Source: Chalciporus piperatus (lineage: Eukaryota; Basidiomycota; Agaricomycetes; Boletales; Boletaceae). From it: DNA of 28,934 bases. A program made the translations under genes and the position numbers. The DNA lies in contig JBBPTG010000287.1 of NCBI GenBank assembly GCA_038093975.1, positions 1-28,934 of the forward strand. Direction: 5' to 3'. The first letter of the stretch is position 1, and the number at the start of each line of letters is the position of its first letter. Positions 27,329-28,934 of this stretch are shown piece by piece. A model generated the notes under the pieces. That model saw nothing but the letters and a program-made list of their open reading frames with translations. It made no database searches and was not told where the DNA came from.

Positions 27329-28934
27329 TCAACTGGTGTAGAATACCAGACCGAGTTCGGAGCGGAACTTCTCGAATTTGACATGTCCGAGGTTCTTTGT
27401 CAACATATCCGCTGGATTGTCAGTTCCAGGGATGTAGAAGAGTTCTACTTCTTTCCACTTCATTACGGCGTCACGTATAAAGAAGTACCGTAGTGGAATA
27501 TGTTTATTACGCTTCTCGGTAACGGGATTTTCACCCATAAATAGTGATCCTTGGTTATCACCACAGACTGGTATAGCTTTTAGCTTATAACCTAGTTCAG
27601 AGAACATGTGGTGTATCCAGGATACTTGTCGTGTGCAATCACTCAATGCCATATACTCAGCTTCTGTAGAGTTGAGGGCGGTAGAGCTCTGCAAGTGCGA
27701 ATTCCAAAGGAAAGCACCGTCCGCAAGTTTCAGGAAAAATCTTGTCTGCGAGTGTCTTGTGATGGGGTCTTGGCCCCAATCAGAGTCGGTACAGGCATAA
27801 ATGCCATTGCCAGATGCACCATTAAAGGTAAGGGAGTATTGTCGAGTACCGACAAGGTATCGACATACGTACAGAGCCCTATCCAAGTGCTCCTTAGTAG
27901 GATTGGCGGATTGCCTTGCCAGTTGGGTAACTGCGTAGGCGATGTCTGGGCGTGTGCCTAACATCAAGTATAGTAACGAGCCTATCACCGTTTGAAAACG
28001 CGTCCGCAATTCGAAGTTAACGGGGGCAACGTTCTTCTCTGGGTAATAACCCTGAGGAAGTGGAGTGGGTGCAGCTTTAGCATTCGTCATGCCGAAGCGT
28101 TCAAGCACCTTGTCGAGGTATTTGCACTGATCAATGTGCAGCTTTTTGCCTTCTCGACGAAGATTCATCCCAAGGAACTCTTTAGGTTCCCCGAGGTCTC
28201 GACATTCCCATGTTTTCATGAATGTGGCCTTTAGCTTGTCTACGACAGCTTTGTTAGGTCCACAGAAGAGGGCGTCATCAACGTAGACAATCGCAATGAC
28301 GATATCATTTCCATTGCGGTATATGAACAGGCCGGCGTCAGTTTTGAGCCTTGTGAAGCCAAGTTCAGCCATAGACTTGTCTAACGTGCGCCACCAGGAT
28401 AATCCTGCTTGTTTGAGGCCGTATATAGCACGTAGTAGTCTTAGGACTTTGCCTTTTTGTTCGGGTGGCGTAAAACCCTCAGGAAACTCCATGTAGAGTT
28501 CCTCTTCCAGTTTGCCGTATAGATAGGCAGATCGTACGTCGAGACCGGTGATGTACCAGTTCTCAAGTGTAGAAAGGGCGAGCATACACCGCACCGTTTC
28601 GTATCGTACGACTGGGGAGAAGATCTGATCGTAGTCTACGCCTTCAACCTGTGAGAAGCCTTTGGCTACTAGGCGAGCGCGTTTACGACCGTCAGACTTG
28701 ACGTCGAATACCCAGCGATTTTTAATGATCTTACGATCAGCTGGTCGATCTACAATCTCGTAAACCTTGCGATCTTTGAGCATCTGAAGCTCTGTTTCGC
28801 AGGCTTGTCGCCAGAGTTTTTGTTCCTCGGCAGGAAGTTTGAGTATATCACGGAATTTCCATTCGCGATAGTTGGGATTACTTATTTCATCCGGAATATA
28901 AGCACGAGAGCAAAGATAGTTAATCAATGCCTCT
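27329..28934 (-). CDS. Copia pol polyprotein, reverse transcriptase-RNase H part (N-terminally incomplete)
   Basis: At least 532 codons without a stop, open to the window edge. Numbering from the Met at 28927: the RT start region WVFDVKSDGRKRARLVAKGF is near 72-91, the first catalytic Asp is D130 (ITGLDVRSAYLYG), LRAIYGLKQAGLSWW is near 165-179, and the catalytic YVDD is at 215-218, all typical of the Copia RVT_2 family. The C-terminal RNase H has DSDWGQD, a STEAEYMAL segment, VCGDNQGS, and the closing ADMLTKNL. The enzyme copies element RNA into DNA in cytoplasmic particles and removes the RNA. No frameshift is seen, so this element may be young. Its insertion broke the KDZ gene to the left. 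Confidence 0.95.
   Translation of the reverse strand, partial: EALINYLCSRAYIPDEISNPNYREWKFRDILKLPAEEQKLWRQACETELQMLKDRKVYEIVDRPADRKIIKNRWVFDVKSDGRKRARLVAKGFSQVEGVDYDQIFSPVVRYETVRCMLALSTLENWYITGLDVRSAYLYGKLEEELYMEFPEGFTPPEQKGKVLRLLRAIYGLKQAGLSWWRTLDKSMAELGFTRLKTDAGLFIYRNGNDIVIAIVYVDDALFCGPNKAVVDKLKATFMKTWECRDLGEPKEFLGMNLRREGKKLHIDQCKYLDKVLERFGMTNAKAAPTPLPQGYYPEKNVAPVNFELRTRFQTVIGSLLYLMLGTRPDIAYAVTQLARQSANPTKEHLDRALYVCRYLVGTRQYSLTFNGASGNGIYACTDSDWGQDPITRHSQTRFFLKLADGAFLWNSHLQSSTALNSTEAEYMALSDCTRQVSWIHHMFSELGYKLKAIPVCGDNQGSLFMGENPVTEKRNKHIPLRYFFIRDAVMKWKEVELFYIPGTDNPADMLTKNLGHVKFEKFRSELGLVFYTS

Larger units (their letters stand above)
27073..28934 (-). mobile_element. Ty1/Copia retrotransposon, 3' part, inserted in the KDZ gene
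   Basis: From right to left: partial pol, about 60 bp of untranslated DNA, polypurine tract, 185-bp LTR. The gag, protease, integrase and other LTR would lie to the right of the window. Confidence 0.9.

Overview
The window reads as basidiomycete (probably Agaricomycete) nuclear DNA. Genes are cut by many short GT-AG introns (about 45-70 bp). The gene families are typical of mushroom accessory genome: KDZ transposase, Copia retrotransposon, Crypton-type tyrosine recombinase and the expanded XPG/PIN-like nucleases. All exon models were made by eye from splice sites, reading phase and recalled family motifs; nothing was aligned by computer.

Layout. 1-2540: AT-rich DNA, a GC-rich hairpin-forming minisatellite (410-1060), a TACACTTT-type satellite (1144-1557) and possible retroelement remnants. 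2548-5506: a nearly perfect 2.96-kb palindrome with an 8-bp flanking direct repeat, read as a fold-back or giant-TIR DNA element. 5515-7563: gene-poor DNA with one dehydrogenase (MDR) fragment. 7564-11952: an intact two-gene cassette, an XPG/FEN1-like nuclease (465 aa, 7 exons) followed 211 bp later by a Crypton-like tyrosine recombinase (722 aa, 6 exons). 12772-14337: a 10-exon gene of unknown function (347 aa). 14338-17199: no recognisable gene. 17200-17661: a possible 104-aa four-exon gene. 17672-18930: a decaying polyubiquitin array. 19033-23012: a second, diverged copy of the nuclease + recombinase cassette, with the same order, orientation and spacing (215 bp), but with stop codons in the nuclease and no C-terminal DNA-binding region in the recombinase. 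23120-23427: a condensin-like fragment. 24730-27072 (minus strand): a KDZ transposase gene cut by a Copia element whose 185-bp LTR lies at 27073-27257 and whose RT-RNase H region runs off the right edge.

Most notable is the repeated pairing of an XPG-family nuclease with a tyrosine recombinase. Both copies keep the same gene order and nearly the same gap, and several homologous exons have identical lengths. This suggests the two genes move or act as a unit, a two-component Crypton-like element in which a flap/junction nuclease accompanies the recombinase. That functional link is inference. The palindrome, the disrupted KDZ element and the Copia insertion show a locus with repeated transposon nesting.
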